Source of the DNA: Nocardia aobensis NBRC 100429
GTDB lineage: Bacteria; Actinomycetota; Actinomycetes; Mycobacteriales; Mycobacteriaceae
NCBI RefSeq assembly: GCF_000308375.1
Contig: NZ_BAFQ01000110.1
Span: 1 to 37,896, forward strand
Length of the DNA stretch: 37,896 bases
Direction: 5' to 3'
The notes beneath the pieces were generated by a model, which saw only the letters and a program-made list of their open reading frames with translations, ran no database searches and had not been told where the DNA came from. Each line of letters opens with the position of its first letter. Position 1 is the stretch's first letter. Positions 14,643 through 23,514 of the stretch are shown piece by piece. Position numbers and translations under genes: made by a program.

Positions 14643-16630
14643 GACAAGGCCTTTCGATGCGACAGGAAAGTCAGGTCCTCCGGATGGGGTTCGCGCAGCA
14701 TCGTCCAGTAGTCGACCAGCCGCCAGGGGCACGGAACGATCGCTCGACCGGCGGTGTTGCGGTAGTAGCCGTTGACCTGGGCGCCAGGGTGCACCCACAC
14801 GGTTTCGTCGAGCGCTTCATCGACGCGCCGGTTGTATTCGTCCTGCGCGTTCTGCTCGACATCCATTGCTGCATAGTCGTGTTCGAGCAGGTATTGCAGG
14901 CACTCGATGATGTAGTGAACCTGCTCCTCGCCGGTGATGTTATGGCCCGCACCGTGATTCGGTGCGGCATTCGGCCCGGCAGTGACGAACAGGTTCGGGA
15001 AGCCCGACACCTGCACGCCCAGATAGGCGCGTGGATCCTCACCGCCCTTCCATACCTGCGCCAGAGTTTCACCGGTGCTGCCGGTGATATCGATCGTGGT
15101 GGTGAATTGCAGTTTGAACCCGGTCGCGAGAACGATCACGTCCGCGGGGATAAACGTTCCCTCGGTTGTGACGACTCCTTCGGGGGTGATCCGCTCGAAC
15201 GAGGCCCGATGCAGGGTGACGTGCTCGCGATTGAGCGCCTTGAAAAAGCCCGGGTCCTTGACAATGCGCTTGGCATACGGGCGGAAGTCGGGAGTCAGCT
15301 TCTCGATCAGATCCGGCCGGTCCGGGAAGCTGTTACGCAAATACTCCTGCGCAGTCTGCATCACCATGTCATTGGCCGGGGATGCCGACAGATGAGTCGA
15401 CGCCCACTCCTTGTCGATGCGCGGCAGTAGATACAAGTTGTCCGACGCGAACCAGTACGTCCGCAACCGGAACCACTTGTCGTAGAAGGGCAGATTCGCC
15501 ATCGCCCACTTTTCGCCCTCCGGCACGTCGCCGCCGACCGTCTTCTCCGGGACCAGCCAGTGCGGACTGCGCACGACCACGTCGAGGGTGTCGACCTCGT
15601 CGACGATGCTCGCTACGACCTGTACCGAGGTACAGCCGGTACCGAGAACGACCACGCGCTTGCCGCGCAGATCGATCTCGGTATCCCATTCGGCGGTGTG
15701 CACGAGCGTCCCGGCGAAGGTGTTCATACCCGGCACATCCGGAATGTTGGGGGCATTCAGCATGCCAAGCGCGGTGATCACGGAGCGGGCGCGGTGGTGG
15801 GCCAGTTCACCGTCGCGATCCTCGGTGACGACCTCCCAGCGGTTCTCCTGCTCCAGCCAGGTGGCCGATCGGACGCGGGTGCCGAATCGGATGTGCTCGC
15901 GCAGCCGGTATTTCTCGACTACCCCGAGCAGATATTCCTGATATTCCGGTCCGGTCGGGTAATACCGCGACCAGTTCGGGTTCAGCTCGAACGAGTAGGA
16001 ATAGTAGTGACTCGGGGTGTCCACTGCCGCGCCGGGATAGGTGTTGCGCTGCCAGGTACCGCCGATATCGTCGCGTTCCTCGAAGATGGTGAACGGAAAG
16101 CCCGCCTCCGCCAACTTGATTCCGGCGTTGATGCCGACGATTCCGGCGCCGATCACGACGACGTCGAAGTCGGCGGGCGGTGTGACCGTCACCGGGACGT
16201 GGCGCCGGTCCTTGGTGAATCCGGCCTGTTCCAGCAGAATCGGCACGAATTCGGTGTCCACCCGCTGCGCGGTGCAGATCGTCGCCATCCGCTGGAACAG
16301 CTCGTCGTCCGGAACATCCAGGGCTGCAACCGAATCCGGCGGCAAGACCTCGCGCGCGCGGACACGGATGTCCGCGGCGACGTCGTCGGGGTAGGTGCCC
16401 GGCGGGACCGTCGGACGCGTGCCGCTGCGGTAGTGATTGCCCGGCTCCTCGATCGTCAGGCGCGGACCGAATTGGTCGAGCAGTCCCAGGTCACCGGTTA
16501 CGTGCACCATCGCCATGAGCAGCGGCGCCACCTCGCACTCGTCGATCGCCCGGTGGAGTGCGGCCTCTCGGGCGGCGGCAGCGGTAGCGTCGGAGGAGGC
16601 TGCGACGCCGGTAACGATGGTGTCTGTCAT
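14639..16630 (-). CDS. Flavin-containing Baeyer-Villiger monooxygenase with N-terminal extension
   Basis: This 663-residue protein carries a helical extension of about 150 residues before the first FAD Rossmann motif (VVVIGAGIVGINAG, about 157-170). The extension and total length are typical of 4-hydroxyacetophenone-monooxygenase-type BVMOs. The type I BVMO fingerprint FAGTLVHTAEWD follows, then the NADPH motif VVVLGTGCTSVQ and the ATGFK segment. The enzyme uses NADPH and O2 to insert oxygen next to a ketone, giving an ester or lactone. In a steroid cluster, a C20 side-chain ketone or C17 ketone is the natural guess. It overlaps the upstream SDR stop (ATGA) and the downstream OYE start (GTGA). 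Confidence 0.9.
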   Translation of the reverse strand: MTDTIVTGVAASSDATAAAAREAALHRAIDECEVAPLLMAMVHVTGDLGLLDQFGPRLTIEEPGNHYRSGTRPTVPPGTYPDDVAADIRVRAREVLPPDSVAALDVPDDELFQRMATICTAQRVDTEFVPILLEQAGFTKDRRHVPVTVTPPADFDVVVIGAGIVGINAGIKLAEAGFPFTIFEERDDIGGTWQRNTYPGAAVDTPSHYYSYSFELNPNWSRYYPTGPEYQEYLLGVVEKYRLREHIRFGTRVRSATWLEQENRWEVVTEDRDGELAHHRARSVITALGMLNAPNIPDVPGMNTFAGTLVHTAEWDTEIDLRGKRVVVLGTGCTSVQVVASIVDEVDTLDVVVRSPHWLVPEKTVGGDVPEGEKWAMANLPFYDKWFRLRTYWFASDNLYLLPRIDKEWASTHLSASPANDMVMQTAQEYLRNSFPDRPDLIEKLTPDFRPYAKRIVKDPGFFKALNREHVTLHRASFERITPEGVVTTEGTFIPADVIVLATGFKLQFTTTIDITGSTGETLAQVWKGGEDPRAYLGVQVSGFPNLFVTAGPNAAPNHGAGHNITGEEQVHYIIECLQYLLEHDYAAMDVEQNAQDEYNRRVDEALDETVWVHPGAQVNGYYRNTAGRAIVPCPWRLVDYWTMLREPHPEDLTFLSHRKALS

Positions 16631-17511
16631 GAGTTACCTTCCGGCAGTGGCACGCCCATTCGGGCGAGCATGTCTCGTGGATTCGCGGGCGGGCGCAGAT
16701 TCAGCAGTTGTTCACCACGCCTGGTCGCCGAGGCCGTGCACATCTCGTCGTCGGAGAAGACCCAGAACTGCCCGCGGGCGATCTGCTCGATCATGTGCTC
16801 GGCGGCGGCGAGCGGGTCGAGTCCCTTGTCGACGTTGTCGCGCTGCATCGCGGCGAACACGGCATTGGCGGTGGGGTCGGAGGTGGGTGCCTCACGCTGG
16901 GCAGCGAGGAAGATCTCGCTGCGGATCGAATGCGGCACCACGGCACTGACCTGGATCGGTGCGCCGATGATCGACAGATCCTGATGCAGGCATTCCGTCA
17001 TCGCCTGCACCGCGAACTTGCTCACGATGTAGGGCGACTGCACGGCGACGGTGTTGAGGCCGCCCACCGAGGACAGGTTCGCGATGCACGCTGGCGATCC
17101 CACTTGGATCATCTGCGGCACAAAGGATTTCAAGCAATAGAAGACGCCGTCGACGTTGATCTGCATCACGCGCCGCCACCGGGCCGGGTCGATCTCCCAC
17201 AGCAGTCCCGAGGACTCCACCCCGGCATTGTTGATCAGCAGTTCGACGCTGCCGTGCCGGTCGAAGATCGCCGTCGCCATGGCGTCGACCGCGGCCTCGT
17301 CGGCCACGTCGATCCCGTACCCTTCGGCATTGCCGCCCTCGGCGACGATCGCGGCCGCGACCTCCGCGGCACGGCCGGCGTCGATATCGGCGACGACCAC
17401 GGTCATACCGAGGCCGCCCAGATGCTGGGCCAGGCCACGGCCGATACCGGCCGCCGCGCCGGTCACCACTGCGGTGCCTCGCGAGAATCGTTCCCGCGCG
17501 GTCGTGGTCAT
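16627..17511 (-). CDS. Short-chain dehydrogenase/reductase
   Basis: This 294-residue SDR has GAAAGIGRG, an Asp after beta2 (VVADIDAGR) indicating NAD(H), NNAGVE, catalytic Ser in ANLSSVGG and YIVSK. The C-terminal tail is extended (LLNLRPPANPRDMLARMG) compared with minimal SDRs. ATG 17511 overlaps the stop of the preceding SDR as TGATG; a longer in-frame start at 17673 would overlap that gene and is rejected. It likely oxidises or reduces a steroid hydroxyl/keto pair beside the BVMO, preparing a ketone for oxygen insertion. Confidence 0.9.
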   Translation of the reverse strand: MTTTARERFSRGTAVVTGAAAGIGRGLAQHLGGLGMTVVVADIDAGRAAEVAAAIVAEGGNAEGYGIDVADEAAVDAMATAIFDRHGSVELLINNAGVESSGLLWEIDPARWRRVMQINVDGVFYCLKSFVPQMIQVGSPACIANLSSVGGLNTVAVQSPYIVSKFAVQAMTECLHQDLSIIGAPIQVSAVVPHSIRSEIFLAAQREAPTSDPTANAVFAAMQRDNVDKGLDPLAAAEHMIEQIARGQFWVFSDDEMCTASATRRGEQLLNLRPPANPRDMLARMGVPLPEGNS

Positions 17512-18398
17512 CACACGCCCTCCGGCAGAATGTTGGGGTTCGCCCACGAAGGTGGTTCTCGGCGCGGCAATTCGGTGCTGCCATCCAGCGACATCACCGG
17601 AGTGTGCGTCGCATAGGGGTAATGGAGGCTGAAGGCGACCAGGCCGGTGCGCTCGGCCGCCGGCGCCGTGCACATCTCGAGCACCGCTTGCGCCAGGTAC
17701 TCCACCGGCTCGGTTTCGTAGCCCTCGGGCAGCAGTGCCGACGCACCGGGAGTCATGATCGCCGTCGACGGGCCGACCGCGTTGACCGCGATCCCGTCGT
17801 CGAGCAACTCCGCCGCCAGGCCTTGGGTGAAGCGGTGCAGTGCGGCCTTGGCCGAGGCGTAGACGACATCGCCTGAGGTCTTGTTGTACTCCCGGAACGG
17901 CCGGATCGGATTCAGTCCGGTCGAGGAACCGATGTTGACGATCCAGCCGGCCCCCTGCTTGCGCAGATGGGGAATCGCCGCGCGGCTGAGTACGAACGGC
18001 ACTTCGAGATAGTGCTGCACAGTCCGGTGGAACGTCGCGTCGCTCATCTGCTCGATCGAGCTGTAATCGGCGAAACCCGCGTTGTTGACCAGGATGTCGA
18101 TGCCGCCGAGTTCCGTGACGACCTTGTCGATCAGTCCGCCGCGTTGTCCGGCGTCCTCCAGGTCGGCCGGGATCGCCACCGCGCGGCCGCCCGCGGCCTC
18201 GATCAACTGCACGGTTTCGTCCAGCGAACCGGCCAGCAGATGGGGTGCGCCCGCACGCACCGAGGGGCTCGGCCCATGCGAGCGCGCGGTGACCACCACC
18301 GTCGCGCCCTCAGCCGCCAGACGCTGCGCGATCGCCCGTCCGATTCCGCGGCTACTGCCGGTGACCAGGGCCTTCTTGCCCCTGAGTCGCTGTGTCAT
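17511..18398 (-). CDS. Short-chain dehydrogenase/reductase
   Basis: This 295-residue SDR shows VTGSSRGIGRA, an Arg after beta2 (VVTARSHG) suggesting NADP(H), NNAGFA, catalytic Ser in NIGSSTG and YASAK. An insertion of about 15 residues between beta2 and the next helix (SPSVRAGAPHLLAGS) is unusual for short SDRs. The start at 18398 is supported by GGAAGG five bases upstream. It is the first gene of a five-gene operon (SDR, SDR, BVMO, OYE-like, small Cys-rich protein), all joined by stop-start overlaps, and is driven by a regulon promoter. Confidence 0.9.
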   Translation of the reverse strand: MTQRLRGKKALVTGSSRGIGRAIAQRLAAEGATVVVTARSHGPSPSVRAGAPHLLAGSLDETVQLIEAAGGRAVAIPADLEDAGQRGGLIDKVVTELGGIDILVNNAGFADYSSIEQMSDATFHRTVQHYLEVPFVLSRAAIPHLRKQGAGWIVNIGSSTGLNPIRPFREYNKTSGDVVYASAKAALHRFTQGLAAELLDDGIAVNAVGPSTAIMTPGASALLPEGYETEPVEYLAQAVLEMCTAPAAERTGLVAFSLHYPYATHTPVMSLDGSTELPRREPPSWANPNILPEGV

Positions 18399-18443
18399 GC
18401 TTACCTTCCGCATTCGCTGTGTCCGGGTTCACACCCGCGATCC

Positions 18444-18494
18444 ATCGTGGGCCGACGGACCGTCACGCTCGGCCGCTGCTTCCGCTCAATGGGA
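18444..18494 (-). promoter_or_regulatory. Cluster palindrome plus -10 for the SDR-BVMO-OYE operon
   Basis: The forward strand at 18480-18494 reads TTCCGCTCAATGGGA (centre 18487) and overlaps the stop codon of the upstream esterase. The minus-strand -10 CACGAT begins at 18449, 38 bp away. The leader is about 39 nt. Confidence 0.65.
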
Positions 18495-19454
18495 CAGTGA
18501 ATCGGGGACGCTCACCGAGGCGAGAAGCTCGCGCATCATGTGCCAAAGTTGCTGGCGCGCAGGCTCGGTCAGTGACAGGCTCGGGAAGGTCAGAAATCCG
18601 TGAAACAGCCCGTCGAAGCGGTGGGAGATCACCGCGACACCGGCGTCGGCGAGACGGCGGGCGTAATCCTCACCGGCCGAGCACGGCGGATCCAATTCGG
18701 CGGTGGCCACCACCGCCGGCGGCAACCCGGCCAAAGACTCGGCCCGGCTGGGTACCAGGTACGGACTGTCGGTGCCGTGCGGCGCGTACTGCTGCCAATA
18801 CCAGCGCATGGCCGTGGTGGTGTTGTAGTACCCCTCGCCGTAGTGCCGGTAGGACTCGGTGCCGAAATCGTCGTCGATCACCGGATAGAGCAGGACCTGC
18901 CCCGCGATGGGCGGACCGCCGCGATCGCGAGCGGCCAGGCTCACCGTCGCCGCGAGATTGCCACCGGCGCTGTCTCCGGCGACGACGAGACGGCGTGCGT
19001 CAGCGCCGAATTCGCCGGCATGGGCCGCGGTCCACTGCACTGCCGCGTACATGTCCTCCATCGCCGCGGGGCCGGGATACTCGGGGGCACGCCGGTAGTC
19101 CACCGACACCACGGCGACCCCGACCGCTTGCGCCATCGATCGGCAGAACTCGTCGTGACTGTCGAGATCGCAGAAGACGAAACCACCGCCGTGAGCGAAC
19201 ACGACCACCGGAATCTGTTCCGGCACATCGGTTTCCGGTACGTAAACACGCAGCGCCATGTCTCCGCCCGGCCCCTCGATCACCCGATCCTCGGCCACCC
19301 GCATGGCGGGCATATGTGTCAGGGGAGCCCGCCGCGACGCGATGATCTCGCGCAATTCGGCGGGGTCGTGCCGGGTGACGTCCGGAAACGATTCCAGTGC
19401 CGAGAGCATCGCCTCGACATCCGGATGCAGATCGGACCGTCGTTGTCCGCCCAT
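18486..19454 (-). CDS. HSL-type alpha/beta-hydrolase (esterase)
   Basis: This 322-residue hormone-sensitive-lipase-family esterase has the oxyanion HGGG (88-91), the nucleophile elbow GDSAGG with Ser162, an acidic residue in TAELDPPCSAGEDY and the catalytic His in DGLFHGF. It has no signal peptide, so it is cytoplasmic. It lies 75 bp after the BVMO at 21154 and is probably cotranscribed with it. A BVMO/esterase pair is the known logic for removing acyl side chains: the ketone becomes an ester, which is then cut. ATG 19454 is chosen for its AAGGA ribosome site; a GTG at 19463 is possible. Confidence 0.88.
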   Translation of the reverse strand: MGGQRRSDLHPDVEAMLSALESFPDVTRHDPAELREIIASRRAPLTHMPAMRVAEDRVIEGPGGDMALRVYVPETDVPEQIPVVVFAHGGGFVFCDLDSHDEFCRSMAQAVGVAVVSVDYRRAPEYPGPAAMEDMYAAVQWTAAHAGEFGADARRLVVAGDSAGGNLAATVSLAARDRGGPPIAGQVLLYPVIDDDFGTESYRHYGEGYYNTTTAMRWYWQQYAPHGTDSPYLVPSRAESLAGLPPAVVATAELDPPCSAGEDYARRLADAGVAVISHRFDGLFHGFLTFPSLSLTEPARQQLWHMMRELLASVSVPDSLSH

Positions 19455-19528
19455 AGGGACCACGTCCTTACTTCGTTCGATGGGTACGCGACGGCACGCT
19501 CACACCGTTCGCGGGGTTGCGGCCGGTA

Positions 19529-21154
19529 TCAGGAGGTGACCGGGGCAGGGCCGCCGTTCAGTTCGAAGCCCTTGTAGCCGGCCGCGGCGACCTCCGCGCA
19601 GATCTCGTTGTATTTGCCGAAACCCCCGATATAGGGCATGAAGACCCGGGGCTTGCCCGGGATATTGGCGCCCATGTACCAGGAGTTGGCGGTCGGGAAC
19701 AACGTGCGCGCGGCGACCTCGTTACATTCGGTCACCCATTCGCCGACCGATTCCTCGTCGGCCTCGATCGTGGTGAAACCGTGCTCGTCGAGGTAGTCCA
19801 GGCAGTCGCTGATCCAGTCGACGTGTTGCTCGGCCATCAGCACCATATTGGCCAGCACGCTGGGACTGCCGGGCCCGGCGAGAATGAACATGTTCGGGAA
19901 TCCGGCCACTGCCAGCCCGAGGTAGGTGCGTGGCCCCGCGGCCCACTCCTCGCCCAGCTCGCGGCCGCCGCGGCCGCGGATATCGATACGCGACAGCGAA
20001 CCGGTCATCGCGTCGAATCCGGTGGCGAAGATCAGCACGTCGAGGTCGTAGGACGCCTCGGTCGTACGGACACCGGTCTCGGTGATCTCGGCGATCGGTG
20101 TCCGGCGCAAGTTCACCAGGGTGACGTTGTCGCGGTTGTAGGTGTGGAAATAGCCGTCGTCGGTGACGATCCGCTTGGTGCCGATCGGATGGTCGTTCGG
20201 GATCAGCTGATCGGCGACCTGCGGATCGCGCACCATCTCGCGGATCTTCGCCTCGACGTACTCGCGTGCGGTGTCGTTGGCGGCCAGGCTCGTCGTCTGG
20301 TCCGGGAAGGCCTTGGCGAACAGATAACCGCCGCGCTGCCACCATTCATCGTAAATCCTGGTCCGCTCCGCGGCGTCGACCTCGAGCGCCCCCTTCGGGT
20401 GCGGGCTGTTGGGGGTGCCGCCACCGCTGCTGCGCGACAGTCGCCGCCGTTCGGCGTAGTTGGCCTTCACCTCGGCCACGAAGTCCGGGTCCAGTGGCCG
20501 ATTGCCCGCCGGAATCGAATAGTTCGGGGTGCGCTGGAAGACATACAGGTGTTCGGCCTGCTCGGCGAGCACCGGGATGGCCTGAATGCCCGAGGAGCCG
20601 GTGCCGATCACGCCGATCCGCTTACCCGTGAAATCGACTGGATCATGCGGCCATTCGCCGGTGTGGTAGCTCTCCCCGGCGAAGGTGTCGCGGCCTGGGA
20701 TGTCGGGCTTGTTCGTCGCCGACAAGACGCCGGTCGCCAGAATGCAGAAGCGCGCGGTCACGGTGCGGCCAGTGTCGGTGGAGATGGTCCAGCGCTGGGT
20801 CTGCTCGTCGTAGACGGTCGCGGTCACCCGAGTGAGGAAGTCGTAGGCCGAGCGCAGATCGTGGCGGTCGGCGACGTGCTCGAGATAGCGCAGGATCTCC
20901 GCCTGCGTGGCGAACCGTTCCGACCAGGTCCACTCCTGCTGCAGTTCGTCGTCGAAAGAGTACGAGTAGTCGATACTTTCGACGTCACAGCGTGCACCCG
21001 GGTACCGGTTGTGGTACCACGTTCCGCCCACGCCCTCGGCGGATTCGAAGCCGTGCACGCGCATGCCGCGCCCGCGCAGTTTGTACACCGCGTAGAGCCC
21101 GGAGATCCCCGCCCCGACGACCACGGCGTCGAAATCGCTGTCCTGATTTGTCAC
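19529..21154 (-). CDS. Type I Baeyer-Villiger monooxygenase
   Basis: This 541-residue protein is the standard size for cyclohexanone/steroid-type BVMOs. It has the FAD motif GAGISG (14-19), GGTWYHNRYPGARCD, the BVMO fingerprint FAGESYHTGEWP (158-169), the NADPH motif GVIGTGSSGIQ and FATGFDAMTG. The GTG at 21154 is preferred for its AGGGA ribosome site; the GTG three codons earlier is too close to it. Together with the following esterase it likely converts a steroid ketone to an ester and then to an alcohol, as in the progesterone-to-testosterone-acetate route. Ring or side-chain specificity cannot be read from sequence. Confidence 0.92.
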   Translation of the reverse strand: MTNQDSDFDAVVVGAGISGLYAVYKLRGRGMRVHGFESAEGVGGTWYHNRYPGARCDVESIDYSYSFDDELQQEWTWSERFATQAEILRYLEHVADRHDLRSAYDFLTRVTATVYDEQTQRWTISTDTGRTVTARFCILATGVLSATNKPDIPGRDTFAGESYHTGEWPHDPVDFTGKRIGVIGTGSSGIQAIPVLAEQAEHLYVFQRTPNYSIPAGNRPLDPDFVAEVKANYAERRRLSRSSGGGTPNSPHPKGALEVDAAERTRIYDEWWQRGGYLFAKAFPDQTTSLAANDTAREYVEAKIREMVRDPQVADQLIPNDHPIGTKRIVTDDGYFHTYNRDNVTLVNLRRTPIAEITETGVRTTEASYDLDVLIFATGFDAMTGSLSRIDIRGRGGRELGEEWAAGPRTYLGLAVAGFPNMFILAGPGSPSVLANMVLMAEQHVDWISDCLDYLDEHGFTTIEADEESVGEWVTECNEVAARTLFPTANSWYMGANIPGKPRVFMPYIGGFGKYNEICAEVAAAGYKGFELNGGPAPVTS

Positions 21155-21193
21155 TGGATTCACTTCCCTCGAAGAGGTGATCGATTGAGCCAC

Positions 21194-21244
21194 ACCGTAA
21201 GTGGCGGATTTCCCCCGGAGACGACGCGTTCCCTCCCAGCGGGC
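21194..21244 (-). promoter_or_regulatory. Cluster palindrome plus -10 for the BVMO-esterase operon
   Basis: The forward strand at 21230-21244 reads TCCCTCCCAGCGGGC (centre 21237), and the minus-strand -10 TACGGT starts at 21199, exactly 38 bp away. A second copy, ACCGCTGAGTGGGA (centre 21267), lies 30 bp further upstream. The leader is about 33 nt. Confidence 0.7.
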
Positions 21245-21317
21245 CGGCCGGGCCCGCAGCACCGCTGAGTGGGATCGACGTGCGCGACATCGACCGGTGT
21301 ACGCCGGTCGCTGCCCG

Positions 21318-22259
21318 TCATACGGCGGCGGACGCCTGCTGCGCTTCGGCCTGCTGAGCCTCCTTCAGCTGCCGGGCCCACATCCATTCGTGGCCCCAGT
21401 AGCTGTCGGCGGTGATCTCCTCGGCGGTGTAGTAGGTCTCGTCGACCGGTACGCCACCGGTGCCGTACTCGATATCCCAACCGCCGGGCACTCGCACGTA
21501 GAACGACACCATCTTGTCGTTGGTGTGCCGGCCCAGCGTGGAGGACACCGGGAAGCCGCGGGCCATCACCTGGTCGTAAGCGCGCCCCACCGCATCCAGT
21601 TCGTCCACTTCGACCATCACGTGGATCAGCCCAGGGTCTCGGCCCTCCAGGCTCGGCATGATCGCCAGGCTGTGATGGCGCTGGTTCACTCCGAGGAACC
21701 GGATCCGCTGGGGCGGCGCATCCGGCGGCGATGGCATCCGGAAGGCGCCCCGCGGCAGGAAACCCAGCGTTTCGGTGTAGAAGGTGTAGGACTCTTCGAA
21801 GTGGGTGGTCGGCATGACGACATGCCCGAGGCCCTGCGCCCCGGTGATGAAGCGCTGGCCGTACTTCGTCAGCACCGGACTGTGTTCCAGCACCGGCCCG
21901 TGGAAGAACTCGAGCGGCGTACCGCCGGGGTCCTTCATGCAGAAGCCCGCCTCGACCTTGCGCCGATCGGCGAGCTCCTGTGACATGGGCGTGTACTCCA
22001 ATCCGGCCGCTTCCACCGTCGCAGCCAACCGCCGCAGCGCGGCGCCGTCGCGGACCTCCCAGCCGACCGCGCTCACGCGGTCGACCTCGGCATGCTCCAC
22101 GGTGATACGCGCGGGCCGCTCGTCCATCCGGAAATGCAGCGCATCGGCCTCGACTCCGAAGCCGGGAGCGAATCCCAATACGTCGAAACCCAATTCGCGC
22201 CAGCGCTCGATATCGGTGGCCAGCACCCGAACGTACCCGAGTCCCTTGATTTCGGTCAT
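21318..22259 (-). CDS. hsaC: Extradiol ring-cleavage dioxygenase, HsaC-like
   Basis: This 313-residue two-domain type I extradiol dioxygenase has its Fe(II) ligands visible in the C-terminal domain: H146 (GLGHVVMP), H213 (LIHVMVEV) and E264 (WDIEYG), close in position to those of HsaC. H195/H196 and Y254 occupy the places of the usual second-shell catalytic residues. HsaC performs meta-cleavage of the catecholic A ring of 3,4-dihydroxy-9,10-secosteroids (DHSA). The C-terminus has a short Ala/Gln-rich extension. It follows the HsaA-like gene by about 30 bp in the kshA operon, so hydroxylation and cleavage are coexpressed. The meta-cleavage hydrolase HsaD is not in the window. Confidence 0.88.
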   Translation of the reverse strand: MTEIKGLGYVRVLATDIERWRELGFDVLGFAPGFGVEADALHFRMDERPARITVEHAEVDRVSAVGWEVRDGAALRRLAATVEAAGLEYTPMSQELADRRKVEAGFCMKDPGGTPLEFFHGPVLEHSPVLTKYGQRFITGAQGLGHVVMPTTHFEESYTFYTETLGFLPRGAFRMPSPPDAPPQRIRFLGVNQRHHSLAIMPSLEGRDPGLIHVMVEVDELDAVGRAYDQVMARGFPVSSTLGRHTNDKMVSFYVRVPGGWDIEYGTGGVPVDETYYTAEEITADSYWGHEWMWARQLKEAQQAEAQQASAAV

Positions 22260-22288
22260 CTGTGCAGATGTTCCTTTCCGGAAACGAA

Positions 22289-23473
22289 TCAGATCATCAC
22301 GCGCAGCGGGCCCTGGGGCACCTCGACACCCAGCGAGGCCATCGCCGCCGCGTGATAGGTGGTGCTGCTGACGTGGATCGCGTGATGCAGGCCGGCATGT
22401 GCGTCACGCCAGAACCGCTGTAAGGGCTTATCCATCCGAAGGGCGTTACCGCCGGCCCGATCGAAGATCTCGTCGGCGGCACGGACCGCACGCCAGGCAG
22501 CACGCACCTGGTCGCGGCGCACCCTCGCCCGGGTCTCGAAGTCGATCTCCTCGCCCAGGTCCACCATGTCGTAGATGCGGTCGACGTTGGCCAGCAGCTG
22601 CTGGCGGGCGGCGTCGATCTCCGACGCGGACTCCGCGAGTGCGTGCAGCACATAGGGATCGTCCTTGACGAGCGTGCCCGCCGCGCCGACCCGGTCGCGC
22701 TGATAGTCGATCCCGGCGGCCAGGAGTCCTTCGCAGATGCCGATCGTCGCCGACGTGATGCCCAGGGGGAACATGGTGGACCACGGCATCTTGTACAGCG
22801 TCTCGGTGACCCCGTACTCCTTGGCGGCGGTGCCGTCGATGACCTTCGCCGAGTTCATCACCCGGTAGTCCGGAATGAATGCGTTCTTGACGATGATGTC
22901 CTTGCTGCCGGTGCCACGCAGTCCGACGACGTCCCAGGAGTCCGGAACGATCTCGTAGTCCGACCGGGGCAGGATCACGTGCAGGCCCTGTGGCGGCATC
23001 AAGGGCTTGCCGTCGTCGCCTCCGACCAACGCGCCGAGGAAGATCCAGTCGCAGTGATCGGTGCCGGAGGAGAACTGCCACCGGCCGTTGAGGACATAGC
23101 CGCCGTCGCGAGGCACCGCCACGCCGCCGGGCATATACGGCGACGCCTGCCACGTGTCACCGTCGGCGCCGAGGACCTCCTCTTGCACCTTCGGATCGGC
23201 GAAGGCCAACTGCCACGGATGAACTCCGACGATGCCGCCGACCCAGCCCGCAGAACCGTAGACGCTGGCGGTCTTCATCACGGTTTCGGCGAACACCCTC
23301 GGATGTGCCTCGAAACCGTTGTACTTCTTGCGCTGCAACAGCCGGATCAGCCCGGCATCCTTGAGGCCCTTGGCCATATCGTCGGGAAGCCGGCCGAGCG
23401 ACTCCCCTTCTTCGGCGCCGGCGCGGATTTCGTCGGCGATCGCGATGATGTTGTCGAGCACTGCGTAGGACAT
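22289..23473 (-). CDS. hsaA: Flavin-dependent 3-HSA monooxygenase, HsaA-like
   Basis: This 394-residue protein has the acyl-CoA dehydrogenase fold of class D flavin monooxygenases and lacks acyl-CoA dehydrogenase catalytic features. Typical segments are GWVGGIVGVHPWQLA, GYVLNGRWQFSSGTDHCDW, VVGLRGTGSKDIIVKNAFIPDYRV and the C-terminal FWRDAHAGLHHAIHVSSTTYHAAA. HsaA adds a hydroxyl to the phenolic A ring of 3-HSA using reduced flavin from a partner, HsaB. The only HsaB-like sequence here is a truncated remnant about 14 kb away, so reduced flavin must come from elsewhere in the genome. It lies between kshA and the HsaC-like gene in one operon. Confidence 0.87.
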   Translation of the reverse strand: MSYAVLDNIIAIADEIRAGAEEGESLGRLPDDMAKGLKDAGLIRLLQRKKYNGFEAHPRVFAETVMKTASVYGSAGWVGGIVGVHPWQLAFADPKVQEEVLGADGDTWQASPYMPGGVAVPRDGGYVLNGRWQFSSGTDHCDWIFLGALVGGDDGKPLMPPQGLHVILPRSDYEIVPDSWDVVGLRGTGSKDIIVKNAFIPDYRVMNSAKVIDGTAAKEYGVTETLYKMPWSTMFPLGITSATIGICEGLLAAGIDYQRDRVGAAGTLVKDDPYVLHALAESASEIDAARQQLLANVDRIYDMVDLGEEIDFETRARVRRDQVRAAWRAVRAADEIFDRAGGNALRMDKPLQRFWRDAHAGLHHAIHVSSTTYHAAAMASLGVEVPQGPLRVMI

Positions 23474-23514
23474 CTGAGGTACTCCTGGTCGAAGCTGGAA
23501 GGGCTGGATCGGGG

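Noticed and set aside
19517..21268. Plus-strand frame of 583 codons opposite the second BVMO
   Set aside because: Antisense shadow: the minus strand carries all BVMO motifs, and the plus-strand product is low-complexity without a ribosome site.
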